From: CALJIC01 sp039805565
GTDB taxonomy: Bacteria; Chloroflexota; Chloroflexia; Chloroflexales; Roseiflexaceae
Assembly: GCA_039805565.1 (NCBI GenBank)
Contig: JBDLTZ010000004.1
Coordinates: 1 to 20,193 of the forward strand
DNA: 20,193 nt
Reading direction: 5' to 3'
The notes beneath the pieces were generated by a model that saw only the letters and a program-made list of their open reading frames with translations, ran no database searches and was not told where the DNA came from. Position numbers and translations under genes: made by a program. Shown here piece after piece: positions 1-7,572 of the stretch (its first letter is position 1; every line of letters starts with the position of its first letter).

Positions 1-132
1 CGTCGCACGAAGGGTCTGGTGCTGCGCTTCCGCGTGATCGAGACAGGCGCCATGCCCACTGTGGTGGACGAGGAGGAGGACGAGCCGGTTCCCGCCCCCC
101 GCGCGCGGGGCAACCGCCGCAAGAGCGCGTAG
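1..132 (+). CDS. C-terminal end of an unidentified protein (partial)
   Basis: Reading frame 1 is open from the window edge and stops with TAG at 130-132, giving 43 residues. The segment begins RRTKGLVLRFRVIETG, continues into an acidic run (DEEEDE) and ends in a basic tail (NRRKSA). An acidic patch followed by a basic tail is common at disordered C-termini of nucleic-acid-binding proteins, but this is too little to name a family. A C-terminal blade of a GyrA/ParC-type protein was considered and cannot be supported. The base composition and codon use match the neighbouring genes. No terminator is visible before the transposase remnant that follows directly, so that insertion may have removed the native 3' region. 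Confidence 0.5.
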   Translation, partial: RRTKGLVLRFRVIETGAMPTVVDEEEDEPVPAPRARGNRRKSA

Positions 133-394
133 CGCTGCTATCGGCGATCTGCTGCGACGACCACGCTTTCCGCAGCAGTTGCCGATATCGTGCCGTTGCC
201 GACGTACGCTTCCTGGTGCAATCCGATCGAGAAGCTGTGGCGCAAGCTGCGTCAGGAGGTCGACCCATCTGCATGGCTGGGCGAACGACATACCACGTCT
301 CCGTGAAGAGGTTGAACGCTTCCTTGACCAGTTCGCCAGCGGCTCAACCGACCTCCTGCGCTACATTGGCCTGTCTACCGGGTTTCATTCTTAA
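133..394 (+). pseudogene. IS630-family transposase remnant (C-terminal, frameshifted)
   Basis: Frame 1 from about 172 encodes VADIVPLPTYASWCNPIEKL followed by WRKLRQEV, which matches the C-terminal part of the DDE domain of IS630-type transposases, whose hallmark is LP.Y...LNPIE..W..L with the last catalytic Glu in NPIE. From about 262 the homologous reading continues in frame 2, with HLHGWANDIPRLREEVERFL and then DQFASGSTDLLRYIGL up to TAA at 392-394. The join needs a single-base frame change near 255-270. The upstream two catalytic Asp regions are absent, so the element is both truncated and frameshifted and cannot make an active enzyme. No terminal inverted repeat was recognised. The remnant sits between the end of one gene and the convergent end of the phospholipase-D gene, a typical tolerated landing site. 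Confidence 0.75.
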
Positions 395-414
395 GGTTCA
401 TTAACCCGTGCGGT

Positions 415-1530
415 TCACGACATACACCGCTGCGGGCTCTCCGCCAGCGCCTCGAGCCGTGCGAACTCCTCGAGGTACAACCGGGCCAACCCGGCGTCCT
501 CCAGCACCAGCAGGTTCTCATCGTTCGTCTGCTCGGCGCCGCGCGTGAAGTTATACGAGCCCGTGATCACCACCTGCCCGTCGATGACGATGACCTTGTG
601 GTGCAGCAGGTAGCAGGCGCCGTCCTCATGTGTCGCCACTCCACCCGCCCGCAGCAGCCCGAGCACCGACCCCGTGCCCGCAGCATTCTGGCGCTCCACC
701 ACGCCCCGCACCGAGACGCCGACTGCCCCGCGCGCGATCATCGCCTCCGCAATCGGCTGCGAGGTGAACGAGAAGGCCATGAAGCGCACCTCGCGGCGCG
801 CCGCCGCCACCCGCCGCAGAACCTCGGCCTCCCCGCCACCCTTCGGCGAGAAGAAGACGCTGACTCGCCCGCCACCAATCGGCGGCGGCGCGCCGCCCCC
901 CTTGGCAGCCCCGAACCTGCCGGCGAAGAGCTGCTCGAACTCAGCGATGTACGCGGCGGAGAGCGTGCGGCTCACAAGACGGATCATGTTATTGCTATTG
1001 CGGTAGGTGTCGTTGGCAGTCATGTTCCACGAGCCGGCCCACACCACGGCCCTGTCCACCACGATGAACTTGTCGTGCATGAAGGGGGCGCGCCGGTCGA
1101 AGCGCAGCCCCACCCCCGCGCGCTCAAGCCCACCCGCCAGCGCGGCCATCTCGGGCGCCTCAAGGTTCAGGCTGTCCAGAACAACACGCACTGCCACCCC
1201 ACGCCGCGCCGCGCGCACGAGCGCCGCACCCAGCTCCGGCAGGTCCATATCGAACACCGCCACATCCACGCTACGCCGCGCCGCGCCGATGTCTGCAAGC
1301 ACGGCGGCGAGCAGCGGCGACTCGGCACGGCGCGACTCCACATCCGGGTAAACAAGCGAGGGGGTGGTGAAGTAGACCCGCGCGGCGCCCCCGTCGAGCA
1401 GCGAGGGGCCGACGGCCGGGGCAGGAGGCCGCCGGCCGCTAAGGAAACCGGCGGTGAGGTACGCGCCGAGCAGGGCGGCGAGAGCCAGGAGGGCGGCAGA
1501 CAGAGGGATACGCGGGCGGGTGCGTGTCAT
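415..1530 (-). CDS. Phospholipase D-family protein, exported or membrane-anchored
   Basis: 371 residues with two PLD (HKD) motifs. The first is H152-x-K154-x4-D159 within MHDKFIVVDRAVVWAGSWNM, the second H310-x-K312-x4-D317 within LHHKVIVIDGQVVITGSYNF. The paired motifs form one active site in this superfamily, which includes phospholipases, cardiolipin synthases and the small nuclease Nuc. The N-terminus has a basic start (MTRTRPR) and a hydrophobic segment at residues 9-30, so the catalytic part probably works outside the membrane. The strong GS.N.T after each HKD and the lack of the extra transmembrane helices of cardiolipin synthase favour a phosphodiesterase of the Nuc/PLD-like type, with substrate unknown. 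ATG at 1528-1530. The 287 bases upstream (1531-1817) show no clear promoter or terminator. Nothing nearby is obviously functionally linked. Confidence 0.85.
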   Translation of the reverse strand: MTRTRPRIPLSAALLALAALLGAYLTAGFLSGRRPPAPAVGPSLLDGGAARVYFTTPSLVYPDVESRRAESPLLAAVLADIGAARRSVDVAVFDMDLPELGAALVRAARRGVAVRVVLDSLNLEAPEMAALAGGLERAGVGLRFDRRAPFMHDKFIVVDRAVVWAGSWNMTANDTYRNSNNMIRLVSRTLSAAYIAEFEQLFAGRFGAAKGGGAPPPIGGGRVSVFFSPKGGGEAEVLRRVAAARREVRFMAFSFTSQPIAEAMIARGAVGVSVRGVVERQNAAGTGSVLGLLRAGGVATHEDGACYLLHHKVIVIDGQVVITGSYNFTRGAEQTNDENLLVLEDAGLARLYLEEFARLEALAESPQRCMS

Positions 1531-1817
1531 CGGCGGCGGTTCCGAGCAGGCGTAGCAGCCCTTACGCGCGTAGCCTCAGCCGCTCGCGCCACCTTCGACA
1601 GTACACCGCGTCACTCGTCCAGAGGATACGTGGCGCTCCGCAGAGGCTGAAGCCAGCGAGAAGTCCAGCGTCGCACGCGCACCCGCCGCGCGCTCAAGCA
1701 CGGTGGCTTACGGCAGACTCCCTAAGGTCAGCACGTCGGCCGGCGGGGCAAAGCGGGGGAAAGGAACGCGGCTGGGCCGCTGGCCGCACCTTTGCCAACG
1801 GCATCCGCGCGCCTCTC

Positions 1818-3089
1818 CTACGCCCGACGATAGATCGCCTCGAGCCGCGGCACGATCGCGGACCAGTCGTAGCCGGCGCCGACAAGCGCTCGGCCCGAGG
1901 CGCCGAGCCGCGCGCCGAGCGCAAGGTCATCCAGCAGCTGCAACGTCGCGGTGGCAAAGTCGGCGGGTGCGTCGGCCAGCAGGCAGTGCTCACCGCCGCG
2001 CAGCCCCACCACCCCCTCAGCGCCCAGGGTCGTGCTGACGGTGGGCGCCTCGAGCGACAGGGCCTCGAGCAGCTTGAGGCGCACGCCGCCACCGATGCGC
2101 ATCGGCACCACATACGCCGCCGCGCCCGCGATGAATGGCCGGGCATCGGGGACCTCGCCGGTGAGGGTGAGCACCCCGCGATCGGCCAGGCCACGCAGTG
2201 CTGGAGCCGGGCGCTTGCCCACCGCCACGAGCCGGGCGTCGGGGCGGCGCGCGCGGATGAGTGGCAGGACCTCGGACGTGAACCAGAGCAGCGCGTCGAT
2301 GTTCGGCCGGAAATCGAGCGTACCGCTGAACACCAGCGCCGGGCCGTCGAAACTGATGCGGGCGCTCCCCTCGCCTGCGAGCGCCGCGCGGCAGAAGTGG
2401 GCCGTGTCCACCCCGTTCGGCACCACCCCGATGTCGGCCTCAGGAGCGAGGAGGTGCAGCGAGCGGACGTCCTCCTCGGAGACCGCCACCACCGCGCTGG
2501 CCGCGCGCATCACGCGGCGCTCGTAGGCCGCGAGCTTGCTCCACTGCGCCAGGGAGTAGACGCCCCCGGCAAGGTTGCGGATGTGGGATGCTGGATGTTG
2601 GACTGGCGGCCCGAGCGCGGCACGCAGGCTCGTCAGCGCGGCGCGCTTCTGCAGCACGTACTCGGCGTTGAACTGGTCCAGCACGAGCAGCGGCCGGGCG
2701 GACCCGGCACAGGCTCGGGCCCTCCCCAGGTAGGGAGCCATCTCGATGCTCTCGGCCTGCACCACATCGAAGCGCTCGGAGGCCAGGAGCTCACACAGCG
2801 CCAGGGCGTAGGCGCGCGAGGCATTGCGCAGCGCCATGTCGGGCAGCGGCGATGCCAGCGTCGTCCAGGCGCGGCGCGCCAGGCCGCGGTGGTCAGGGCC
2901 GCGCACCGTGAGCACCCGGCAGACAGCGCGCAGGGGCTCGAGGGCGCGGTCTGCAGCCTCGTCGGGGGCGAAGGTCAGGCAGGTGACTGCGTGGCGCGCC
3001 GCCAGGCCCCGCACAAGCTGGTAGATCCGCATGGTGCCGCCGCCATGGGGCGGGTAGGGCGGGTAGGGCGAGAGGACAAGGATGTTCAC
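1818..3089 (-). CDS. GT4-type (GT-B fold) glycosyltransferase
   Basis: 423 residues from a GTG start. The N-terminus NILVLSPYPPYPPHGGGTMR is the Rossmann-like start and glycine-rich loop typical of GT4 sugar transferases, especially those related to exopolysaccharide-associated transferases. The C-terminal nucleotide-sugar-binding half contains VVPMRIGGGVRLKLLEALSL followed by STTLGAEGV, the GGG..K.LEA motif. The likely role is transfer of a sugar from a nucleotide donor to a cell-surface glycan or lipid carrier at the inner face of the membrane; the sugar is not predictable. GTG at 3087-3089 was chosen because it forms a GTGA overlap with the dgkA-like stop (3086-3088), a classic translational coupling; an ATG at 3116 would overlap that gene by 31 bases. 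A heptamer repeat lies inside the coding sequence at 2579-2606 (about residues 162-170), between the two domains. Confidence 0.85.
   Translation of the reverse strand: MNILVLSPYPPYPPHGGGTMRIYQLVRGLAARHAVTCLTFAPDEAADRALEPLRAVCRVLTVRGPDHRGLARRAWTTLASPLPDMALRNASRAYALALCELLASERFDVVQAESIEMAPYLGRARACAGSARPLLVLDQFNAEYVLQKRAALTSLRAALGPPVQHPASHIRNLAGGVYSLAQWSKLAAYERRVMRAASAVVAVSEEDVRSLHLLAPEADIGVVPNGVDTAHFCRAALAGEGSARISFDGPALVFSGTLDFRPNIDALLWFTSEVLPLIRARRPDARLVAVGKRPAPALRGLADRGVLTLTGEVPDARPFIAGAAAYVVPMRIGGGVRLKLLEALSLEAPTVSTTLGAEGVVGLRGGEHCLLADAPADFATATLQLLDDLALGARLGASGRALVGAGYDWSAIVPRLEAIYRRA
2579..2606. repeat. Heptamer tandem repeat, unit GGATGYT, inside the GT4 gene
   Basis: Four consecutive 7-base units on the + strand: GGATGTG, GGATGCT, GGATGTT, GGACTGG. 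The block is translated on the minus strand as part of PVQHPASHI, just before the conserved YSLAQW..L..YE segment of the glycosyltransferase. It resembles the short tandemly repeated heptamers known from cyanobacteria and seen in Chloroflexota. Being 28 bases long, it must have been accommodated with compensating bases to keep the frame open. Confidence 0.6.
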
Positions 3090-3598
3090 GGCAGAATCTG
3101 GAGCGCAAGCGGCCACAGCCGCGGCAGGAAGATCACCGCACCCACCGCCACCGACGCAATCGCCGTGAGCAGCACCGTACCGGCGGCCACGTCCTTGGCG
3201 ACCTTCGCCAGCGGGTGGTAGCCGGGCGAGGCCAGGTCAACCGTGGCCTCGACGGCGGTGTTGACCCCCTCGGCGGCCAGCACCAGCGCGATGATGATGA
3301 TCAGCGCGAGCCACTCGCCGCGCTCGATCCCCAGCGCCAGGCCCAGCGCCACGGCGGCCACCCCGGCGGCCGAGTGGATCTTGGCGTTGCGCTGCGTGGC
3401 GAGCAGGTAGCCCAGGCCGCTGAACGCGTAGCGGAAGGAGCTTACAATCGTCGCGGCGCGGCCGGGGGTGGGGCCAACGACGAACGATGAGCCAGCAGAG
3501 AGCTGCGTCGCCTTCCGCCCTGCGTCTAGCGGCAGCTCTTGGTAGGCGCCCGTCGGTCGTCGGTCATCGGTCGTCGGTCGTCGGTTATCAGTTGTCAT
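3086..3598 (-). CDS. dgkA: Diacylglycerol/undecaprenol kinase family protein
   Basis: 170 residues from ATG at 3596-3598. The family core begins near residue 50 (SSFRYAFSGLGYLLATQRNA) and shows the catalytic signature AAEGVNTAVEATVDLASPGY followed by HPLAKVAKDVAAG, equivalent to the E..N...E...D and KD residues of the small trimeric membrane kinase. Three hydrophobic helices are visible (about residues 59-70, 78-98, 125-150). It phosphorylates a lipid alcohol at the membrane; in many bacteria this family acts on undecaprenol, which would feed surface glycan synthesis and fit the coupled glycosyltransferase. It follows ybeY with a 4-base gap. The first ~45 residues are not part of the family core, and residues 2-16 (TTDNRRPTTDDRRPT) are encoded by a heptamer tandem repeat, so the true start is uncertain; no better downstream ATG or GTG exists before the core. 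Confidence 0.85.
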   Translation of the reverse strand: MTTDNRRPTTDDRRPTGAYQELPLDAGRKATQLSAGSSFVVGPTPGRAATIVSSFRYAFSGLGYLLATQRNAKIHSAAGVAAVALGLALGIERGEWLALIIIIALVLAAEGVNTAVEATVDLASPGYHPLAKVAKDVAAGTVLLTAIASVAVGAVIFLPRLWPLALQILP

Positions 3599-3602
3599 GG
3601 GT
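3554..3602. repeat. Heptamer tandem repeat, unit CGGTCGT, at the dgkA 5' end
   Basis: Seven 7-base units on the + strand: CGGTCGT, CGGTCAT, CGGTCGT, CGGTCGT, CGGTTAT, CAGTTGT, CATGGGT, decaying to the right. On the minus strand the block carries the likely dgkA start codon and encodes a 7-residue peptide period (TTDNRRP, TTDDRRP). It ends one base inside the region bordering the ybeY stop (3603-3605). The repeat therefore sits exactly on a gene junction within an operon. Confidence 0.75.
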
Positions 3603-4082
3603 CTACTCGTCCCGCGTGATTCCAAGGCGCTCCATCACCGCGTCCTGGCGCGCACGCATATCGGAGTCGTCCTCCGAGCCGCGCTCGTGGTCGTACCCCA
3701 GGAGGTGGAGCACGCCGTGGACCACCAGGAAGGCCAGCTCCCGCTCACGCGAGTGGCCGTACTCGGCGGCCTGCGCCACCACCCGCTCGTAGGAGAGCGC
3801 GATATCGCCCAGGTAGCGCGGCGCGTCGGGCGGGCGTACGAAGGCGGGGGTCCCGGCGTCCTCATCCTCCTCATCGGCGAAGGAGAGCACGTCGGTGGGC
3901 GCGTCCACGCCGCGGTAGTCACGGTTGAGCTGGTGCAGCTGCGCGTCGTCGGTCACCAGCACACTCACCTCGACCGGGCCAGCCACCTCCTCCGTGGCCA
4001 GCGTGGCCGCCACCGCGCGCTCGATCAGCTCCGGGCTGACCTCGGCCTCATAGCGCGGGTCAATCTGTACGTCAACAGTCAT
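3603..4082 (-). CDS. ybeY: Endoribonuclease YbeY, rRNA maturation factor
   Basis: 159 residues, typical of the UPF0054/YbeY metalloprotein family. The zinc-binding signature is H122-x3-H126-x5-H132 within VVHGVLHLLGYDHERG. The preceding conserved segment with NRDYRGVDAPTDVLSFAD is also clear, as is YLGDIALS. The enzyme helps process the 3' end of 16S rRNA and takes part in ribosome quality control in the cytoplasm. ATG at 4080-4082 lies 22 bases after the pgpH-like stop. In many bacteria ybeY sits next to pgpH and dgkA, as here, although the commonly neighbouring phoH is not present. A short acidic insert (EEDEDAGTP, residues 71-79) lies between two conserved blocks. Confidence 0.95.
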   Translation of the reverse strand: MTVDVQIDPRYEAEVSPELIERAVAATLATEEVAGPVEVSVLVTDDAQLHQLNRDYRGVDAPTDVLSFADEEDEDAGTPAFVRPPDAPRYLGDIALSYERVVAQAAEYGHSRERELAFLVVHGVLHLLGYDHERGSEDDSDMRARQDAVMERLGITRDE

Positions 4083-4104
4083 GGCGTGTCACTGCTTCAT
4101 GCTT

Positions 4105-6279
4105 CTAGCGTGCCGTCTTATCGCCCTGCGGCGTGTAGTCCACGCGCGGGTGATAGATCCCCTGCAGCGTCGTCACAAACGCCCGGCGGATGGCGGCGAT
4201 ATCTTTGATCGTGAGCTGGCACTCGTCAAGCTGGCCGCTGCGGATGCGCTCGTCGATGATCGAGCCCACCAGATCCTCGATCGTCTGCGCGCCATTCGAC
4301 GAAGCGCGATCGCCGCGCGTGTAGAGCACCTTGCCGTTCTGCACCTTGGAGCGCACCGTCGCCTCGACCGAGTCGGCCAGCATCATGATCGCCTGCTCGC
4401 GGGTGCGGGGCCGGGGGCCGGGGTAGCGGAAGTCCTCCACCTCGACCGTGTCGTGCTGCTGGAGCGCGCGCTGGTAGAAGTGCTTGATCACGCTGGTGCC
4501 GTGGTGCGTCGGGATGAAATCCACAATCTGGTGCGGCAGGCCGGCCGAGCGAGCGAGCTTCTCCCCCTCGCGCACGTGATCGGCGATGATGTCGGCGCTG
4601 ATCTGGGGGTCCAGATCATCGTGGACGTTCTCGCGGTCGCTCTGGTTGTCGGTGAAGAAGTACGGCCGGACGGTCTTCCCGATATCGTGATAGTACGAGG
4701 CTACGCGGAGAAGCAGCGCGTCGGCGCCGATGGCCTCGGCGGCGCTCTCGGCCAGGTTGCCCACCGCGACGCTATGGTAGTAGGTGCCGGGGGCCTCGCG
4801 GATGAGCTTTCGCAGCAGCGGCTGGGCGGGGTGCGCCAGCTCCATGAGCCGGATGGGCGTGACGATCCCCGCCAGGTGCGCCACCGGGTTATACAGCCCG
4901 AGCGCGAGGATCGCCGAAAGCGCCCCGTTCATCGCGCTGAAGACGCTGAGCTGGATGAGCGGGCCCGGCACCAGCACGTCCACAGTAGCCAGGTACAGCC
5001 CGAGCTGGGTGAGCCCGTTCACCACCATCACCGCCAACCCAGCGGCCACGAACGTCAGCGAGCGCTCACCTCGCCCCACCACGAAGATCCCCGCGGCGCA
5101 GCCGAGCAGCTGGGCGAGCGCAGGCCCGAGCTGCCCGTCGCCGAGATAGGCGGTGAGCAAGCAGAGCAGCGCCGACGTCACCAGGGCCAGGCCACTGTCG
5201 AAGAGAGCCGCGAGCAGCAGGGCGACGGCAGCCAGCGGGAACGCCAGCGCCCAGTTCGCACCCAGCGGAGTCGTGAGGCGGGCCGCGAGCGCCGTGAGCG
5301 CCACCATCCCCACCACCACCAGTGTCGCGCGGGCGCTGGCCGCCACCTCCTGCTGACAGCGGGCCAGGTATAGGCCGAAGACGATCGCCACCAGGGCCGC
5401 CAGCACGCCGCGGGCAGCCACTCCCTGCCAGTTCGTCTCGGTCTGCAGCTCGTCGAGCGCCTCGAGCTTCTCCTGGATGTCGGGCGTCACCACATCACCC
5501 TGCCGCACGATGCTCTCGCCCTCGAGGATCGTCACCTCCACCGGCTCCACCGCGTCACGCGCGGCCTGCTTGCGGGCGGCGGTGGCCGCGTCGTCCCGCA
5601 CGAGGTTCACGCGCAGGAACGAGCTGGAGAGCAGCACGATCAGGTCGCGTTCCTCACGTGAGGCGTTGAGCGAGGCCCAGTAGGGGAGTGAGAGCGAGCG
5701 TAGCTCGGCGACGGCCTGGTCGTTGAGCGCGTAGCGGTTCTCGCTCAGGGCGCGGTCGTACAGCGAGAGCGACTGCCGCTGGATGGTTTCCCACTGGCTG
5801 TCGTCGAGGCGGGAGATCTGGCCGGCGAGCTCGGGGGAGATCACCAGCGTGCTATTCGGCAGGCTGGTGAGCTTCTCGCGCTCCTCGGCGCTGCTGAGCG
5901 TCGGGTCAGCGCGGATCTGGTCGATCGTCTGCAGCAGGCCGGCGAGCTGGGCGCGCTGCTCGATCGGGATGGAGGGATCGCGGGCGTACACCACGGTGTC
6001 GGCGGCGCTCTCGGCGCGGGCGCGCTCCTGCTCGGTGCGCCACTCACTGACGTAGCTGAGCGAGCGGTTGGCCTGGATGCTCACTGTGCTTGGCTGGCCG
6101 GGCTGGAGGCCGGGGGTGCTGGGCGCGCGCACCACGCTGATCGCCCACAGTGCCAGAGCGAGGCCGACGCACGCGACGGCCAGGTGGAGGTTGCGGCGGC
6201 GCATCAAGTCACGCGGCGCGGGCGTCGCAAGCGGGGCGCGGCGGGCGCGCCAGAGGCCGAGGTTCCATCGTAGACGCAT
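4105..6279 (-). CDS. PgpH-like cyclic di-AMP phosphodiesterase (7TM receptor with HD domain)
   Basis: 724 residues. After one N-terminal membrane segment (about 30-50) comes a long extracytoplasmic 7TMR-HDED region, with LEGESIVRQGDVVTPDIQEK. A set of seven hydrophobic helices follows (about 275-480), then a cytoplasmic HD domain. Visible metal-ligand candidates are H502 (GTYYHS), H531-D532 (SYYHDIGK), H568 (ADHVREGE), H592-H593 (PTHHGT) and D636 (LADSVEA). Members with this architecture (PgpH) hydrolyse the second messenger c-di-AMP and so affect osmotic balance and wall homeostasis. ATG at 6277-6279 is used; an internal ATG at residue 26 (MRRRNLHL) just before the first membrane segment is an alternative. 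It lies between yqeY (60 bases upstream) and ybeY (22 bases downstream). Confidence 0.9.
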   Translation of the reverse strand: MRLRWNLGLWRARRAPLATPAPRDLMRRRNLHLAVACVGLALALWAISVVRAPSTPGLQPGQPSTVSIQANRSLSYVSEWRTEQERARAESAADTVVYARDPSIPIEQRAQLAGLLQTIDQIRADPTLSSAEEREKLTSLPNSTLVISPELAGQISRLDDSQWETIQRQSLSLYDRALSENRYALNDQAVAELRSLSLPYWASLNASREERDLIVLLSSSFLRVNLVRDDAATAARKQAARDAVEPVEVTILEGESIVRQGDVVTPDIQEKLEALDELQTETNWQGVAARGVLAALVAIVFGLYLARCQQEVAASARATLVVVGMVALTALAARLTTPLGANWALAFPLAAVALLLAALFDSGLALVTSALLCLLTAYLGDGQLGPALAQLLGCAAGIFVVGRGERSLTFVAAGLAVMVVNGLTQLGLYLATVDVLVPGPLIQLSVFSAMNGALSAILALGLYNPVAHLAGIVTPIRLMELAHPAQPLLRKLIREAPGTYYHSVAVGNLAESAAEAIGADALLLRVASYYHDIGKTVRPYFFTDNQSDRENVHDDLDPQISADIIADHVREGEKLARSAGLPHQIVDFIPTHHGTSVIKHFYQRALQQHDTVEVEDFRYPGPRPRTREQAIMMLADSVEATVRSKVQNGKVLYTRGDRASSNGAQTIEDLVGSIIDERIRSGQLDECQLTIKDIAAIRRAFVTTLQGIYHPRVDYTPQGDKTAR

Positions 6280-6339
6280 AGCTTCGCCCTACGGCCGCGG
6301 GGCGAGGCGCACCAGCACCCTGCCCCACAGCCTGCACGC

Positions 6340-6861
6340 TCAGGCCTTCCGGCTGAGCTCCTCGCGCGCCACCTGGCTGATCACGCGGCCGTCGGCCTGG
6401 CCCTTGAAGCGCTGCATGAGCGCCGGCATGATCTTGCCCATATCCGCCGGGCCGACGCTGCCAAGCTCGGCGATCACCGCCGCCACCAGCGGCCGCAGCT
6501 CGTCGGCGCTGAGCTGGCGCGGCAGGTACACCTCCAGGATCGCCGCCTCAGCCTCCTCGCCCGCCGCCAGATCCTCGCGGCCGGCCTTGCGGTAGGCCTC
6601 GGACGCCTCGCGGCGGCGCTTGGCCTCCTTCGCCACCGTGTCCTGGACAGCCGTCTCGCTCAGGGCGCCGGCCTTGTCCGCCGCCTCCTGCGCCGCCGCG
6701 CCGCCCGCCTCGCCACCGGCCGCGTCGAACGCCGCCTTGACCTGGGCCATCTGGGCGTTCTTCAGCGCCGCGAGCGTCATCCGGATCACCTCGACGCGCT
6801 GGCGCTCACCGGCACGCATCGCAGCCTTCAGATCCTGCTGCAGCTGCTCATGTATGGTCAT
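6340..6861 (-). CDS. GatB/YqeY domain-containing protein
   Basis: 173 residues. The N-terminal helix pair (MTIHEQLQQDLKAAMRAGER, then RVEVIRMTLAALKNAQ) and the C-terminal part (EVYLPRQLSADELRPLVAAV, and later GKIMPALMQRFKGQADGRVI) match the YqeY family, which resembles the tail domain of the GatB amidotransferase subunit and is thought to contact tRNA. Family members are usually near 150 residues; here the extra length is an Ala/Gly-rich insert at about residues 41-65. ATG at 6859-6861 is preceded by AGGAGA about 12 bases upstream. It is the second gene after gmk in the leftward run; its cellular role remains unclear in the family generally. Confidence 0.88.
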   Translation of the reverse strand: MTIHEQLQQDLKAAMRAGERQRVEVIRMTLAALKNAQMAQVKAAFDAAGGEAGGAAAQEAADKAGALSETAVQDTVAKEAKRRREASEAYRKAGREDLAAGEEAEAAILEVYLPRQLSADELRPLVAAVIAELGSVGPADMGKIMPALMQRFKGQADGRVISQVAREELSRKA

Positions 6862-6913
6862 CGTGTTTCTCGTCTCCTATGATGATATGCAGAACGCGTG
6901 CCAGAGCCCGCGC

Positions 6914-7546
6914 CTAGAGCTCCACCTTGCGCGGCCGCACGCGCTGCTTCTCGGCCTGGACGATCGCGCGAATCTGGCCCACCGCGTCGTCCAGCCGATC
7001 CTCGCGGTTGAACACAACGTAGTCGAACTGGTCGAGCGCGCCCATCTCCTGCTGCGCCACGCCCAGACGTCGCTCCATCTCGTCAGGCGTCTCGGTCCGC
7101 CGCCACTGCAGCCGGTCGCGCAGTTCGTCGAAGCTCCCCGGTGCCACGAACACCAGCACTGCGTTCGGCGCCAGCCGGCGGATGGTCTCGGCTCCCTGAA
7201 CGTCGATCCGCAGCACCACGTCGCGGCCGCTCGCCAGCGCCTGCCGGATCTCGCTCTTCGGGATGCCCTTGTAGTGCCCGTAGACATTGGCCCACTCGAG
7301 CAGCTCGTCCTGGGCGATCAGCGCCTCGAACTCCTCGGTCGTGTAGAAGTGGTAGTCGTACCCCGGGCGCTCGGCGGGGCGCATCGGCCGGCTCGTGGCG
7401 GTGACGACAAAGTGAAACGGGAAGCCCACGTCGCGCATCCGCATCAGGATCGAGTCCTTCCCCACCCCAGACGGGCCGGAGATGACGACGAGCAGCGGGT
7501 GCGGCGGCTTCCCGACAAGCATCGGGTTCAGATCGTGGCTGGCCAT
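6914..7546 (-). CDS. gmk: Guanylate kinase
   Basis: 210 residues. The P-loop GPSGVGKDS lies at residues 24-32 and the GMP-binding region follows with TATSRPMRPAERPGYDYHFY, then YGHYKGIPKSEI and the conserved LRIDVQGAETIR. It phosphorylates GMP to GDP in the cytoplasm with ATP. The sequence differs slightly from the textbook TSR.PR.GE..G.DY, having M and A at two positions, but key Arg and Tyr residues are kept. ATG at 7544-7546 has AGGAG about 5 bases upstream. It is the first gene of the leftward cluster gmk-yqeY-pgpH-ybeY-dgkA-GT4 and is divergent from rqcH with only 35 bases between start codons. A -10-like CATTAT on the minus strand overlaps the rqcH -10. Confidence 0.95.
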   Translation of the reverse strand: MASHDLNPMLVGKPPHPLLVVISGPSGVGKDSILMRMRDVGFPFHFVVTATSRPMRPAERPGYDYHFYTTEEFEALIAQDELLEWANVYGHYKGIPKSEIRQALASGRDVVLRIDVQGAETIRRLAPNAVLVFVAPGSFDELRDRLQWRRTETPDEMERRLGVAQQEMGALDQFDYVVFNREDRLDDAVGQIRAIVQAEKQRVRPRKVEL

Positions 7547-7563
7547 CGGCGCTCCTGTCGGCG

Positions 7564-7572
7564 TGCTATAAT
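7564..7572 (+). promoter_or_regulatory. Extended -10 promoter (TGC-TATAAT) of rqcH
   Basis: TGC followed by the consensus TATAAT at 7567-7572, ending only 9 bases before the rqcH ATG at 7582. With initiation about 7 bases downstream of the -10, the mRNA would be nearly leaderless, and no Shine-Dalgarno is present. No convincing -35 is visible, consistent with extended -10 use. The complementary strand offers a -10-like CATTAT for gmk at the same place, so the two divergent promoters appear to overlap. Confidence 0.65.

Noticed and set aside
1..132. Assignment of the left-edge fragment to GyrA/ParC
   Set aside because: The RRTKGLVL stretch is only vaguely similar and 43 residues are not enough.
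1524..3221. Long + strand open frame of 565 residues opposite the GT4 gene
   Set aside because: It is Arg/Gly/His-rich low-complexity sequence without a recognisable domain and lies antisense to a clear glycosyltransferase; typical of GC-rich shadow frames.
4081..5373. Long + strand frame of 430 residues opposite the pgpH-like gene
   Set aside because: Antisense to a gene with full HD and membrane signatures; composition is that of a complementary-frame shadow.
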